DNA of 64,000 bases from Falsiroseomonas frigidaquae (GCF_012163145.1 NZ_JAAVTX010000008.1:1-64000); one strand, 5' to 3'; numbered from the stretch's first letter, positions 49,024-58,848 are shown. Program-made: numbers and translations. The notes: generated from the sequence alone by a model not told the origin.

Positions 49024-49338
49024 ACGCCGATCCCTCCATCCCAATGCCAGCGGCCCCCTGGGCCGCAACCAGGTTGGTATCAGGTGCGGGGGCTCGTTGT
49101 GACAAGGGGGCAGCAAGGGCCATGCCACCACGCCCTGCCACGCCCCCCCGACACAGCAGCAGGCTGCGGCGCCAGACCTCGCCCGACGCTGCCGCAAGCC
49201 GCGGCACCAAACATCGCCTCAAGCGGCGGCAGTCGCAAGTTTTTTGGGCATTGAGGGCCGGTACTTCGGCATCGTGGCCCCTGATCATGGTGCCCCCCTG
49301 CCCTGGCGCCGTGGCATCGGGTTTGCCTAGACTGGCGC
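49024..49338. other. 315-base divergent gap, receptor gene to PotA-type gene
   Basis: Non-coding region between two divergent operons. Aside from TAGACT at 49328-49333, five bases before the GTG at 49339 (a possible -10 for a leaderless start), no convincing operator or hairpin was found. The G/C-rich content makes promoter boxes hard to judge by eye. Confidence 0.5.
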
Positions 49339-50418
49339 GTGACCGAACCCCGCCCCCATCTGGTGCTCGACCGCCTGACCAAGCGCTACGGCGCCCAGGC
49401 GGCGGTCGATGGCGTCTCGCTTTCCGTCGCGCGTGGCGAATGCATCGCGCTGCTCGGCCCCTCCGGCTGCGGCAAGACCACCACGCTGCGGCTGGTCGCC
49501 GGCTTCATCCTGCCGGATGAGGGCCACATCCTGCTGGATGGCAAGGCGATCGAGCGGGCGCCGCCGCATCGCCGGCAGATCGGCATGGTGTTCCAGAACT
49601 ACGCCCTGTTCCCGCACCTGACCGCCGCCGGCAATGTCGCCTTCGGGCTGGAGATGCGGGACGTGAACCGCGCCGAGCGCGACCGGCGGGTGACGGAGGC
49701 GCTGGCCATGGTCGGCCTGGCGCATCTGGCGGATCGCTACCCGGCGCGCATGTCCGGCGGCCAGCAGCAGCGCGTCGCGCTCGCGCGCGCCCTCGTCATC
49801 CGCCCCGAGTTGCTGCTGCTGGACGAGCCTCTGTCGAACCTCGATGCCGGGCTGCGCGTGGAGATGCGGGAGGAGATCGCCCGGCTGCGCGACGCCGCCG
49901 GCATCACCACCCTGTTCGTGACGCATGACCAGGAGGAGGCGCTGGCGCTGGCCGACCGGGTGGCGGTGATGGATCGCGGCCGCATCGTCGAATGCGCCGC
50001 GCCGGCGGAGCTGACGGAGCGCCCGCGCCACCTGTTCACGGCGGGCTTCCTTGGCGCCCGCAGCGTCATCCCTGGCCGGGCCGAGGCTGGCATCTTCGAG
50101 GCGGAGGGCCTGGCGCTGCCGCTGCCGCCCGAAGCGCCGGACCGCCCGAGCCACCTGGTGCTGCGTGCCGCGCGGCTGCAGCTGCTGCCCGCCACCGCGC
50201 CGACACCGCATCTGGCGCTGCCCGGCCTGGTGGAGGCGGCGACGCGCCTCGATGACAGCATCCATTACGAGGTCTCGGTCGGGCCGCACCGCCTGCGCGT
50301 GCACCGCCCCAGCGCCGAGCCCGCCTTCGCCCCGGGTGCCGCCGTGACCCTGGCCGCGCCGCCCGAGGCCATCGCCTGGATCGAAGACTTCACCGCCACG
50401 ACCGGAGCCCTGCCATGA
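49339..50418 (+). CDS. ABC transporter ATP-binding protein, PotA type
   Basis: ATPase of 359 residues. Walker [18 protein letters not shown], signature MSGGQQQRVALARALV, Walker B LLLLDEPLSNLDAGLRVEM and switch His in VTHDQEEAL; a C-terminal TOBE domain (from about residue 240) is typical of spermidine/putrescine or iron importers. GTG start at 49339. The stop overlaps the receptor ATG (ATGA). First gene of a long co-directional series. Confidence 0.95.
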   Translation: MTEPRPHLVLDRLTKRYGAQAAVDGVSLSVARGECIALLGPSGCGKTTTLRLVAGFILPDEGHILLDGKAIERAPPHRRQIGMVFQNYALFPHLTAAGNVAFGLEMRDVNRAERDRRVTEALAMVGLAHLADRYPARMSGGQQQRVALARALVIRPELLLLDEPLSNLDAGLRVEMREEIARLRDAAGITTLFVTHDQEEALALADRVAVMDRGRIVECAAPAELTERPRHLFTAGFLGARSVIPGRAEAGIFEAEGLALPLPPEAPDRPSHLVLRAARLQLLPATAPTPHLALPGLVEAATRLDDSIHYEVSVGPHRLRVHRPSAEPAFAPGAAVTLAAPPEAIAWIEDFTATTGALP

Positions 50419-51458
50419 CGATCGCCCTCACCCGCCGTGGCCTGCTGGCCACCGCGGCAATTGCCGCACCCGCCATCTGGGGCCGCGACGCCGTCGCCCA
50501 GATCCGCCGCGGCGACGAGCTGACCGTCGGCATCTGGGGCGGCGCGCAGGAACGCATCACCCGGCAGTACTGCGCGACACCGCTGGAACAGCAGCATGGG
50601 GTGAAGATCAACTACGTGCTCGGTGGCACCCCGGAACGCCGCGCCCGCGCCTATGCGGAACGCGGCCGGCCATCCTTCGACCTGCTGTACCTGAACATCT
50701 TCGAAAGCCGCCAGGCGGTGAAGGACGGCGTGACGCAGGCGCCTTCCGCCAGCGTGCCGAACTTCGCCAACCTGTACCCGCTGGCCCGCATCGGCGGCTA
50801 TGGCGTGGCCTTCAACCCGGTCACCATCGTCTATGACCGCCGCATGGTCGCCGCACCGATGACCTCCTGGAAGGATTTCTGGCGCGACGACCTGAAGGGC
50901 AAGGTGATCTGGCCGACCTATCCGGGCGCGCAGGGCACCGCCGGGCTGCTGATGGCGGCCAAGGTCTGGGGCGGGTCGGAGAACGACATCGACCCGGCCT
51001 TCCGCAAGATCGCGGAGCTGAAGCCCTTCGCCGCGATCCAGGGCAGCCAGGACCAGCTCTATGGCATGTTCGACCAGCAGGTCGGCGCGGCCAGCGTGGA
51101 GTTCGGCAGCTTCACCCGCAGCTACGCCGAATCGCGCAACCCCAACATCGTCATCGCGGAGCCGGTGGAAGGCCAGGCGGTTGCCGCCAATTTCGCCTGC
51201 ATCACCACCGGCACCCGCAACCAGGCACTCGCCGAGGCTTTCGTGAACCTGCATCTCAGCCCGGAATGCCAGACCGCCTATGCGCAGCAGACCTACTACA
51301 GCCCGACCATCCGCAACATCACCCTGCCGCCGGACCTCGCCGCCAAGCTGATCATGGGTGAGGAGGCGGTGTCCAAGCTGATCGACTTCGACTGGGATGT
51401 GGTGATCCGCAACCAGGGCCGCTGGTCCAGCCGCTTCACCCGCGAGATCGCCGGCTGA
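50415..51458 (+). CDS. ABC transporter substrate-binding protein, PotD/spermidine type
   Basis: Periplasmic receptor of 347 residues (SBP_bac_8 family). Twin-arginine-like signal LTRRGLLATAAIAAPAIWG. The mature start ELTVGIWGGAQERITRQYC fits polyamine-like receptors. Linked by ATGA overlap to the ATPase and followed 22 bases later by the permease gene. Substrate is not necessarily a polyamine. Confidence 0.93.
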   Translation: MTIALTRRGLLATAAIAAPAIWGRDAVAQIRRGDELTVGIWGGAQERITRQYCATPLEQQHGVKINYVLGGTPERRARAYAERGRPSFDLLYLNIFESRQAVKDGVTQAPSASVPNFANLYPLARIGGYGVAFNPVTIVYDRRMVAAPMTSWKDFWRDDLKGKVIWPTYPGAQGTAGLLMAAKVWGGSENDIDPAFRKIAELKPFAAIQGSQDQLYGMFDQQVGAASVEFGSFTRSYAESRNPNIVIAEPVEGQAVAANFACITTGTRNQALAEAFVNLHLSPECQTAYAQQTYYSPTIRNITLPPDLAAKLIMGEEAVSKLIDFDWDVVIRNQGRWSSRFTREIAG

Positions 51459-51480
51459 AATATCGCAGGGCGCTTGGCTG

Positions 51481-53184
51481 ATGCAGGGTTCCCCCCGCGC
51501 GGGCTGGTTGGCCGCGCCCTATGTGCTGTGGCTGCTGGCGGCCTTCGCCGCGCCGTTGGGCGCCGTGGCACTTCTGTCCGTGCAGGAGAGCAGCGAGATC
51601 TTCGCACCGATCTCGCTGCTGCCTTCCGCGGCGCAATATGCGGAGATCCTGGGCGACACCTTCTTCCTGCGGCTGCTGCTGAATACGGGGCTGCTCGGCC
51701 TGGCGGTGGCGGCGGCTTCCGCCGTGCTGGCCTATCCGCTGGCGCTGTGGCTGACACGGCTTTCGCCGCGCGCGAAGCCCTTCGGCTTCGCCATCATCCT
51801 GGTGCCGCTGCTGACCAATGTGGTGGTGCGCTCGCTCGGCATCATCCTGCTGCTGGCGCCGCGCGGCGTGGTCTCCAACGCCGCTCAAGCCTTGGGCTTC
51901 CCGCCGCTGAACCTGCTGTTCGGCTGGTTCGCCGTCGGGCTTTCGCTGGTGCAGGTGTTCCTGCCCTTCATGGTGCTGGCGCTGTACGATGTGCTGGACG
52001 GGCAGGAGAAGCGGCTGGAGGAAGCGGCGGCCGGCCTCGGTGCCGGGCCGGCGCTGCGCTTCTGGCGGGTGATCCTGCCACTGTCCCTGCCCGGGCTGCG
52101 CGGCGGGCTGACGCTGGTCTTCCTGATGGCGTCGACCGCCTATGTCTCCGCCACGCTGGTCGGCGGGCGCAAGGTGCAGGTCACCGGCATGGTGGTCCTG
52201 CGGGAAGGCATGGAAATCCTGAACTACCCGCTGGCCTCCGCACTCGCCATGCTGATGCTCGCCACCTCCATCCTCGTCACCTTCGTCTTCGCCCGCGCCA
52301 TCGGCGGCCTGACGCCCTGGGTGAATGCCCGCCCGCCACGGCGCTGGCCCGGCCTGCCGCCGGCGCTGCGGCGTGGCGTGGTGCAGGTGGCGGAGGCGGT
52401 GGCGCCCGCCCTGTCCCGCATCCTGCTGCTGGCCGCCATCGCCATCCTGCTGTTCCCGCTGCTGCTGGTGGCGGTGGCATCCGTGAATGACAGCCCGCAG
52501 GCGACGGTCGCGCAATTCGTCGGCTTCACCTGGAAATGGTACGCCGCGGTGCTGGAGAATGAGCGCTACCTCTCCGATGCCTGGACCAGCCTGCAGATCG
52601 CGGCCTGCTGCGTCGTCATCTCCCTGGCCCTCGCCCTGCCCGCCGCCTTCGCCCTGGTGCGCGCCGGCTTCGCGGGGAAGGAGGCGGTGGGCGCCTTCCT
52701 GATGCTGCCGCTGGCGCTGCCCGGCATCGCCATCGGCCTCGGCATGCTGCGGCTGCTGCAATGGTTCAACCAGATTCCGCCCTTCCTCGGCGTGCTGGCG
52801 GTGCATGTGGTGCTGGTCGCGCCCTTCATGCTGGCGCTGCTGCGCGCCTCCGTCGCGCAGCTCGAACGGGGGCTGGAGGAGGCGGCGGGCGGGCTGGGGG
52901 CGACGCCGTCGCGGGTCTTCCGCCGCGTAATCCTGCCGCAGCTGGCGCCGGGCATCGCCGTGTCCTGCGTCATCGGCTTCCTGCTGTCCTTCGGCGAGGT
53001 GACGGTCACCGCCTTCCTCACCACCGCGCGGCTGCAGACCCTGCCGGTGCGGATCTATGCGGAGGCGACCTTCAGCCTGGAGAACACGGTGAACGCCATC
53101 TCCACCATCTTCATCCTGGTGACGGTGGCGCTGCTGGTGCTGGTGAATCGGCTGATGCCGCTCGACCGGGTCTGGAAGCGGTAG
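51481..53184 (+). CDS. ABC transporter permease, two permease domains fused
   Basis: A 567-residue chain with two PotB/PotC-like halves, each about six helices: first half to about residue 290, second from about 310. Coupling loops EEAAAGLGAGPALRFWRVILPL (first) and EEAAGGLGATPSRVFRRVILPQ (second) are the EAA motifs. A single chain replaces the usual B and C subunits, as in FbpB-type iron and ThiP systems. Serves the ATPase and receptor just before it. Confidence 0.95.
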   Translation: MQGSPRAGWLAAPYVLWLLAAFAAPLGAVALLSVQESSEIFAPISLLPSAAQYAEILGDTFFLRLLLNTGLLGLAVAAASAVLAYPLALWLTRLSPRAKPFGFAIILVPLLTNVVVRSLGIILLLAPRGVVSNAAQALGFPPLNLLFGWFAVGLSLVQVFLPFMVLALYDVLDGQEKRLEEAAAGLGAGPALRFWRVILPLSLPGLRGGLTLVFLMASTAYVSATLVGGRKVQVTGMVVLREGMEILNYPLASALAMLMLATSILVTFVFARAIGGLTPWVNARPPRRWPGLPPALRRGVVQVAEAVAPALSRILLLAAIAILLFPLLLVAVASVNDSPQATVAQFVGFTWKWYAAVLENERYLSDAWTSLQIAACCVVISLALALPAAFALVRAGFAGKEAVGAFLMLPLALPGIAIGLGMLRLLQWFNQIPPFLGVLAVHVVLVAPFMLALLRASVAQLERGLEEAAGGLGATPSRVFRRVILPQLAPGIAVSCVIGFLLSFGEVTVTAFLTTARLQTLPVRIYAEATFSLENTVNAISTIFILVTVALLVLVNRLMPLDRVWKR

Positions 53185-53248
53185 GCCCCTTCCCCGTCTG
53201 AAATCGGGTTGACGCCGCCGCGCTTTCGCGCGCACCCTTTCCTCAAGA

Positions 53249-53285
53249 AGGACGTCGTCCTGCATTGCGAGACACGCATCTCGCA
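53249..53285. repeat. Nested inverted repeats before hyuA
   Basis: AGGAC/GTCCT (53249-53261) and TGCGAGA/TCTCGCA (53266-53285) stand in the 119-base gap between the permease and hyuA genes. They may be an operator or a hairpin that starts a separate transcript for the hydantoinase part. Confidence 0.4.
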
Positions 53286-53303
53286 GGATGAGGGAAGGAA
53301 ATC

Positions 53304-55421
53304 GTGGTGCCGGATGATGTGCGAAGCGCGAGCATGCGATCCGTAGCCGTGGGCACGGGCTACGCGCTGGCCGTCGATATCGGCGGCACCTTCACCGATG
53401 TGGTGCTGCGGCATGGCAGCGGCCTCGCCTTCACCGACAAGACGCTGACCACCCACCAGAACCTGCTGGAGGGCTTCTTCCGCGCCGTGGACCTGGCCCT
53501 GTCGCGCGCCGGGGTCGGTGCGTCGGCGGTGACGGAGGTGACGGTGCACGCCACCACCCTGGTCACCAACGCCGTGATCGAACGCCGCGGCCCGCCGACC
53601 GCTCTGCTCGCCACCAAGGGCTTCCGCGACGTGCTGCGCATCCGCAACGAGCATCGCTACGACATGTTCGACCCGCAGATCGAATTCCCCGATCCTCTGG
53701 TGCCGGATGCGCTGGTCTTCACGCTGGACGAACGCATTCTGGCCGATGGCAGCGTGGCGAAACCGGTGGATGCGGCGGAGGCGGCCAATGTGGCCCGCGC
53801 CATGCATGCGGCGGGCGTGCAGGCGGTGGGCATCTGCCTGCTCAATGCCTACCGCAACGGCGCGCATGAACGCGCGGCGCGGGATGCCATCCGGGCCGCG
53901 GCGCCGGGCATGGCGGTGACCCTGTCCTCCGAGGTCTCGCCGCAGATCCGCGAATATCCGCGCGCCTCCACCACCGTGATGAACGCCTATACCCAACCGA
54001 TCGTCGCGCCGTATCTGGAGGCGCTGTCGGCGGAGCTGCTGCGGCGCGGCTTCCCGAACCGGCCGCTGATCATGCTGTCCAATGGCGGCGTCGTCGGCAC
54101 CAGCGTGGCGGGTGGTTTCCCCGTGCGCATGATCGAAAGCGGCCCGGCCGCCGGTGCGCTGGCCGCGGCGCATTTCGCCGAGGTTATGGGCTTCGAAAAA
54201 CTGCTGTCCTTCGACATGGGCGGCACCACGGCCAAGGCCTGCCTGATCCTCGATCGCCGCCCGCTGGTGGCCGGCGAGTTCGAGGTGGATCGCCGCTATC
54301 GCTTCAAGCCCGGCAGCGGCTTTCCCATCACCATCCCCGCCGTAGACATGATCGAGATCGGCGCCGGTGGCGGATCCATCGCGCGCATCGACAATCTCGG
54401 CCTGCTGAAGGTAGGGCCGCGCAGCGCGGGGTCGGAACCCGGCCCAGTCTGCTACGGCCGCGGCGGCACGCAGCCGACGGTGACGGATGCCGATGTGGTG
54501 CTCGGCCTGCTGGATGCCGAACGCTTCCTGGGCGGTGACATGAAGCTGGACCATGCAGGCGCCACTGCGGCACTCGGCGCGCTGGGCCAGAAACTCGGCG
54601 TCGATGCGGTGACGGCGGCGCGTGGCGTGTTCGAGGTGGTGTGCGAACAGATGGCCGGCGCCGCCCGCGCCCATGCCACGGATCGCGGGCTGGATTGGCG
54701 CGGCCTGCCCATGCTGGCCTTCGGCGGCGCCGGGCCGGTGCATGCCTGCCGGGTGGCGGAGCTGCTGGAATGCTCGCAGGTGGTGTTCCCGCCGATGGCC
54801 AGCGTGCTGTCCGCCTTCGGCACGCTGGTCTCCCCGGTTCGGCTGGATCTGGTGCGCTCCGCCCTCTCGCCGCTGGCGACGCTGGACTGGCCGGCGACGC
54901 GGGCGCTGGTGGATGCCATGGCGCATGAAGGCCGCGCCGCTTTGGCCGAGGCCGGGGTGAAGCCGGAGGATGCGACGCTCGAGCTTGCGGTGGATTGCCG
55001 GTATCGCGGCCAGCAGAACGAGGTGACGGCGGAGCTGCCGCTGGCCGTGCTGGAATCCGGCGACGCCGCCGCACTGCGCCAGGCTTTCGAGGCCGCCTAC
55101 CAGGCGCTGTACGGCATCACCCTGCCCGAGGTGCCGGTGGAGGTGGTGACCTGGCGGCTTGCCGCGCGCGGCCCGATTCCGCAGGCCAGCCCGCCGCCGG
55201 CCGAGGGCGGCACCGCGGCCAGCCCGCGCACGCGGCGCCGCGTGGCGGTGGAACAGGCCGTGCCGGATGTCCCGGTCTATGACCGCGCGGCGCTGGCGGT
55301 GGGCCAGGTGGTCGCCGGCCCGGCGATCATCGAGGAACGGGAAACCACGCTGGTGGTGCTGCGCGGCTGGACGGCCCGCGTGCATCCGACCGGCGCCGTG
55401 GTGGCGGAGCGCGCGGCATGA
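53304..55421 (+). CDS. hyuA: Hydantoinase/oxoprolinase subunit A
   Basis: A 705-residue ATP-dependent subunit of the hydantoinase/5-oxoprolinase family. The N-terminal nucleotide site is ALAVDIGGTFTDVVLR; a second actin-like phosphate loop is LLSFDMGGTTAKACLIL; FGGAGPVHACRVAELLE closes the core. With HyuB it opens hydantoins, 5-oxoproline or similar rings using ATP. Start GTG at 53304, following GGAAGGAA; the second GTG at 53307 is also possible. The stop overlaps hyuB (ATGA). Confidence 0.93.
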   Translation: MVPDDVRSASMRSVAVGTGYALAVDIGGTFTDVVLRHGSGLAFTDKTLTTHQNLLEGFFRAVDLALSRAGVGASAVTEVTVHATTLVTNAVIERRGPPTALLATKGFRDVLRIRNEHRYDMFDPQIEFPDPLVPDALVFTLDERILADGSVAKPVDAAEAANVARAMHAAGVQAVGICLLNAYRNGAHERAARDAIRAAAPGMAVTLSSEVSPQIREYPRASTTVMNAYTQPIVAPYLEALSAELLRRGFPNRPLIMLSNGGVVGTSVAGGFPVRMIESGPAAGALAAAHFAEVMGFEKLLSFDMGGTTAKACLILDRRPLVAGEFEVDRRYRFKPGSGFPITIPAVDMIEIGAGGGSIARIDNLGLLKVGPRSAGSEPGPVCYGRGGTQPTVTDADVVLGLLDAERFLGGDMKLDHAGATAALGALGQKLGVDAVTAARGVFEVVCEQMAGAARAHATDRGLDWRGLPMLAFGGAGPVHACRVAELLECSQVVFPPMASVLSAFGTLVSPVRLDLVRSALSPLATLDWPATRALVDAMAHEGRAALAEAGVKPEDATLELAVDCRYRGQQNEVTAELPLAVLESGDAAALRQAFEAAYQALYGITLPEVPVEVVTWRLAARGPIPQASPPPAEGGTAASPRTRRRVAVEQAVPDVPVYDRAALAVGQVVAGPAIIEERETTLVVLRGWTARVHPTGAVVAERAA

Positions 55422-56977
55422 GCAAGCTGGATGGCATCGCGCTGGAAATCCAGTGGTCGAGCCTGATCGCCACGGTCACCGAACAGGCCCGCGCGCTGCA
55501 GCGCATCGCCTTCAGCCCGATCGTGCGGGAGGCCGGCGACCTCGCCACCGCGCTGTTCGACCGGCAGGGGCGCATGGTGGCGCAGGCGGTGACGGGCACG
55601 CCCGGCCACATCAACAGCCTGGCCGCCGCCGGCCAGCATTTCGTGCACGAATTCCCGCCGGATACGCTGCATCCGGGCGATGTGCTGATCACCAACGACC
55701 CCTGGCTGAGCGCGGGGCATTTCTTCGACATCACGGTGATGACGCCGGTGTTCCGGCTTGAGCGTTGCATCGGCTTCTTCGGCAGCACCATCCACCACAC
55801 CGATATCGGCGGCTACGGCGTCGGCGCCGGGGCGCGCGACGTGCATGAGGAAGGCCTGTGGATTCCGCTGGCCAAGCTCTACGAGAAGGGCGTGCCCAAC
55901 GCGCTGCTGCACAGCATCATCCGCCGCAACGTGCGCACGCCGGAACACGTCTCCGGCGATCTGGCCGCACAGGTCGCGGCCGGACGCGTCGGCGCGGAAC
56001 GGCTGAACGCGCTGTGTGACCGGACCGGCATGGAGGACATTCAACTTCTCGCTGAGGCGATTCTCAACCGCTCGGAACAGGCCACTCGAGAAAGCATCCG
56101 CAAGCTGAAGCCCGGCACCTACCACGGCGAAAGCACCTTCGACGTGCCCGGCGGTGCGCGAATCACGCTGAAGACGGCCGTCACCGTGGATGCGCGGGCC
56201 GGGGAGCTGGTCATCGATTTCGCCGGCAGCAGCCCGGAAGCGCCGATCGGCATCAACGTCGTGCTGAACTACACGGCGGCCTATGCCAACTTCGCCGTGC
56301 GCGCCTGCCTGGACCCGGACCTGCCGAACAATTTCGGCTCGCTGCTGCCGGTCAAGGTCGTGGCGCCGGAAGGCTCGATCGTGAACTGCCGCTACCCGGC
56401 ACCGGTCAATGCGCGGCATGTGGTGGGCATGTATGTGCCGATGCCCGTGCTGAAGGCGCTGCACCAGGTGATGCCGGATCGCGTGCTGGCGGAAGGCTCC
56501 GGCGCGGTCTGGACCATCCAGATCCAGGGCCGCGCGGAAGACGGCACGCCCTTCACCTCGTCGATGTTCAACTACTCCGGCGGCATGGGCGCGCGGCGGG
56601 ACAAGCCAGGGCTGGACGCCACCTGCTACCCGACCGGCGTCGCCGCCGTGCCGGTGGAAGTGCTGGAAGCCGCCATGCCCATCGTCTTCACGCGCAAGGA
56701 ACTGCGGCCGGGCTCCGGCGGCGCCGGACGGCAGCGCGGTGGCGACGGACAGTTCATCGGCTTCCGGATGCGCACGAAGGAGTCCTGGCTGCTCAACGTG
56801 GTCGCCAGCCGCACCGAACTCGGTCCGGAGGGGCTGGAAGGCGGCGAGGGCGGCAAGCCCGGCCGCTTCCTGGTGAATGGCGAGCCGGTCAACAAATCGC
56901 AGAAAATGGCGATGGCGGCGGCCGACGAGGTGATGATGGAAACGCCAGGTGGCGGGGGCTACGGTCCCCCCACCTGA
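55418..56977 (+). CDS. hyuB: Hydantoinase/oxoprolinase subunit B
   Basis: A 519-residue subunit B of the same enzyme. It begins MSKLDGIALEIQWSSLIATV; the family marks FSPIVREAGDLATALFD, DVLITNDPWLSAGHFFDIT and GSTIHHTDIGGYG follow. ATGA overlap with hyuA ensures equal synthesis. The ring-opening target is not clear from sequence. Confidence 0.94.
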   Translation: MSKLDGIALEIQWSSLIATVTEQARALQRIAFSPIVREAGDLATALFDRQGRMVAQAVTGTPGHINSLAAAGQHFVHEFPPDTLHPGDVLITNDPWLSAGHFFDITVMTPVFRLERCIGFFGSTIHHTDIGGYGVGAGARDVHEEGLWIPLAKLYEKGVPNALLHSIIRRNVRTPEHVSGDLAAQVAAGRVGAERLNALCDRTGMEDIQLLAEAILNRSEQATRESIRKLKPGTYHGESTFDVPGGARITLKTAVTVDARAGELVIDFAGSSPEAPIGINVVLNYTAAYANFAVRACLDPDLPNNFGSLLPVKVVAPEGSIVNCRYPAPVNARHVVGMYVPMPVLKALHQVMPDRVLAEGSGAVWTIQIQGRAEDGTPFTSSMFNYSGGMGARRDKPGLDATCYPTGVAAVPVEVLEAAMPIVFTRKELRPGSGGAGRQRGGDGQFIGFRMRTKESWLLNVVASRTELGPEGLEGGEGGKPGRFLVNGEPVNKSQKMAMAAADEVMMETPGGGGYGPPT

Positions 56978-57005
56978 ACGCGAAATTCGGGGAGGAAACA
57001 AGAAA

Positions 57006-57050
57006 ATGCTCGGAACACAGGCGCAACCCCGCAGGCTGCGAAAGCCGTGA
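57006..57050 (+). CDS. Possible 14-codon leader peptide coupled to the class II aldolase gene
   Basis: ATG at 57006, preceded by GGGGAGGAAACAAGAAA, opens a frame MLGTQAQPRRLRKP that stops at TGA 57048-57050. This TGA overlaps the GTG start of the next gene (CCGTGA), and that GTG has no ribosome site of its own. Ribosomes finishing the small frame could restart on the aldolase gene. It may be a coupling device only. Confidence 0.4.
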   Translation: MLGTQAQPRRLRKP

Positions 57051-57766
57051 GCGAAGCCGAGGCCGCGCTGAAGCAGGATCTGCTGCATGCCTACCACATT
57101 CTCGATGCGGATGGTCAGGCGAGCGGCATCGCCGGCCACCTGACGGCGCGGCTGCCCGGTGCGGATCGCTTCTGGTCGCATCGCTGGGGCATCGGCTTCG
57201 ACGAGGTCCGGGCCGAGGGATTGATCGAGGCGGATTTCAACCTCGACACCATCCGCGGCGAGGGCCGCGTGAACCCCACCCTGCACATCCACACGCGCAT
57301 CTACCGCGCGCGGCCCGATGTGCGCTGCATCATCCACACGCATGGCAAGGCGGGCGTCGCGCTCGGCTGCGCCGGCATGGGGCTGGAGACCATCACCCAG
57401 ACCGGCGCCATCTTCCACGACGACATCGCCCTGTTCGACGAATTCCACGGCATCGTGCTGGGAACGGAGGAGGGCGACGCCATCGCGGCCGCACTCGGCG
57501 CAAGGCGCGGGCTGCTGCTGAAGAACCACGGCGCGCTGGTGGTCGGCGCCAATGTGGCGGAGGCCTGCATCGGCATGACGGTGCTGGAATGGGCCGCCGA
57601 TGTGCAGCTTCGCGCCGCCGCCGCGGGGCCTTTGCAGCGTCTCGACCCCGCGGCGGCCCTGCATTCTAAGGGCTTTCTGCTCGACCCGAAGAATCTCGGA
57701 CTTCGCTGGGATTTCCTGAAACGCAAGATCGGCCGCAGCCGACCCTTCCTGGGAGCCACGTCATGA
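57047..57766 (+). CDS. Class II aldolase/adducin family protein
   Basis: A 239-residue zinc-dependent class II aldolase-family enzyme. Zinc ligands: CIIHTHGKAG and LLLKNHGALVVG. TLHIHTRIYRARPDV precedes the first ligand pair. GTG start at 57047, four bases into the overlap with the upstream small frame; the stop overlaps the next ATG (ATGA). It lies between hyuB and a Bug receptor, so it likely works on the ring-opened product or a related hydroxy acid. Confidence 0.92.
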   Translation: MSEAEAALKQDLLHAYHILDADGQASGIAGHLTARLPGADRFWSHRWGIGFDEVRAEGLIEADFNLDTIRGEGRVNPTLHIHTRIYRARPDVRCIIHTHGKAGVALGCAGMGLETITQTGAIFHDDIALFDEFHGIVLGTEEGDAIAAALGARRGLLLKNHGALVVGANVAEACIGMTVLEWAADVQLRAAAAGPLQRLDPAAALHSKGFLLDPKNLGLRWDFLKRKIGRSRPFLGATS

Positions 57767-58722
57767 AACGCATCCTGCTCGCAGCCCTGATGGCCTGCGC
57801 CTCGCTTCCTGCCCTGGCGCAGGAGAACTTCCCGAACCGGCCGCTGCGCTGGGTCGTCGGCTTCGGCGCCGGTGGCGTCGGCGACATGACGGCGCGGCTG
57901 GTCGGCCAGAAACTGTCCGAGGCGCTGGGCCAGCCGGTGGTGATCGAGAACCGCCCCTCCGCCGGCGGCATCGTGGCGACGGAGACGGTGGCGCGCGCGG
58001 CACCGGATGGCCACACGCTGCTGCTGGTGACGGCCACCGCCGCCACGGCGCCGCATCTGTTCCGGCAATTGCCGTATCACCCGATCGACGATTTCGAATT
58101 CGTCAGCCAGATCGCGTCCTTCCCGCAGATCATCGTCACCAGCGCCACCTCGCCCTATCGGACCTTGCAGGACCTGATGAATGCGGCGCGGGCGCAACCG
58201 GGCAAGATCAATCTGGGCTCGGTCAGCGTCGGCACGGCGCTGCACCTGTCGCTCGCGCTGTTCCAGTCCATGGGGCAGTTGCCGGTGGAAGTCGTCACCT
58301 ATCGCACCACCGGCGAGCTGCTGAACGCCACGGCGACGGGCGATATCGGTGGCGCGATGGAGGTGGCCGCGACCACGCTCGGGCAGATTTCCGGCGGGCG
58401 GCTGCGGGCGCTCGCGGTGACCTCGCCGCGCCGCGCCTCGGTGCTGCCGGATGTGCCGACCGTCGCCGAAAGCGGCCTGCCCGACTATAATGTCGTCACC
58501 TGGAATGCCATGGCCGCGCCGCGCGGCACGCCGCGCCCGGTGATCGACCGGCTGAACGCCGAAGTGCGGCGCGTGCTGGCGATGCCGGAGGTGCGCGACC
58601 GGCTGTTGCCGCTGGCCGTCGAACCCAACCCCACCACGCCCGAGGCGATGCGGCAAATGCTGGTGGACGAGACCGCGCTCTGGGGTCGCGTGATCCGCGC
58701 GGCCAATATCGAGAGGCAGTGA
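57763..58722 (+). CDS. Bug-family tripartite tricarboxylate transporter substrate-binding protein
   Basis: Periplasmic receptor of 319 residues with a Sec signal (MKRILLAALMACASLPALA, cleavage near 19). The Bug signature NFPNRPLRWVVGFGAGGVGDMTARLV and GLPDYNVVTWNAMAAPRGTPRP are clear. No TctA/TctB permease is nearby; orphan Bug receptors are common. Its place in the hydantoinase series suggests an acid substrate. Confidence 0.94.
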   Translation: MKRILLAALMACASLPALAQENFPNRPLRWVVGFGAGGVGDMTARLVGQKLSEALGQPVVIENRPSAGGIVATETVARAAPDGHTLLLVTATAATAPHLFRQLPYHPIDDFEFVSQIASFPQIIVTSATSPYRTLQDLMNAARAQPGKINLGSVSVGTALHLSLALFQSMGQLPVEVVTYRTTGELLNATATGDIGGAMEVAATTLGQISGGRLRALAVTSPRRASVLPDVPTVAESGLPDYNVVTWNAMAAPRGTPRPVIDRLNAEVRRVLAMPEVRDRLLPLAVEPNPTTPEAMRQMLVDETALWGRVIRAANIERQ

Positions 58723-58848
58723 TCAGCTGCCCTCAGGCGCCGGGCGCGCACTCCGCGCGCCTGGCTCGCCGCAGGGGCGGCGGCGGCCATTCGGCCGCTC
58801 GGCCCACTTCCTGGGCCGCTGGAATCAAGACGTGATGAGGCTCGCCCG

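Noticed and set aside
49024-49338. Thiamine riboswitch before the THI5-like receptor
   Set aside because: No CUGAGA-type or other conserved TPP riboswitch segment was found on the minus strand of the gap.
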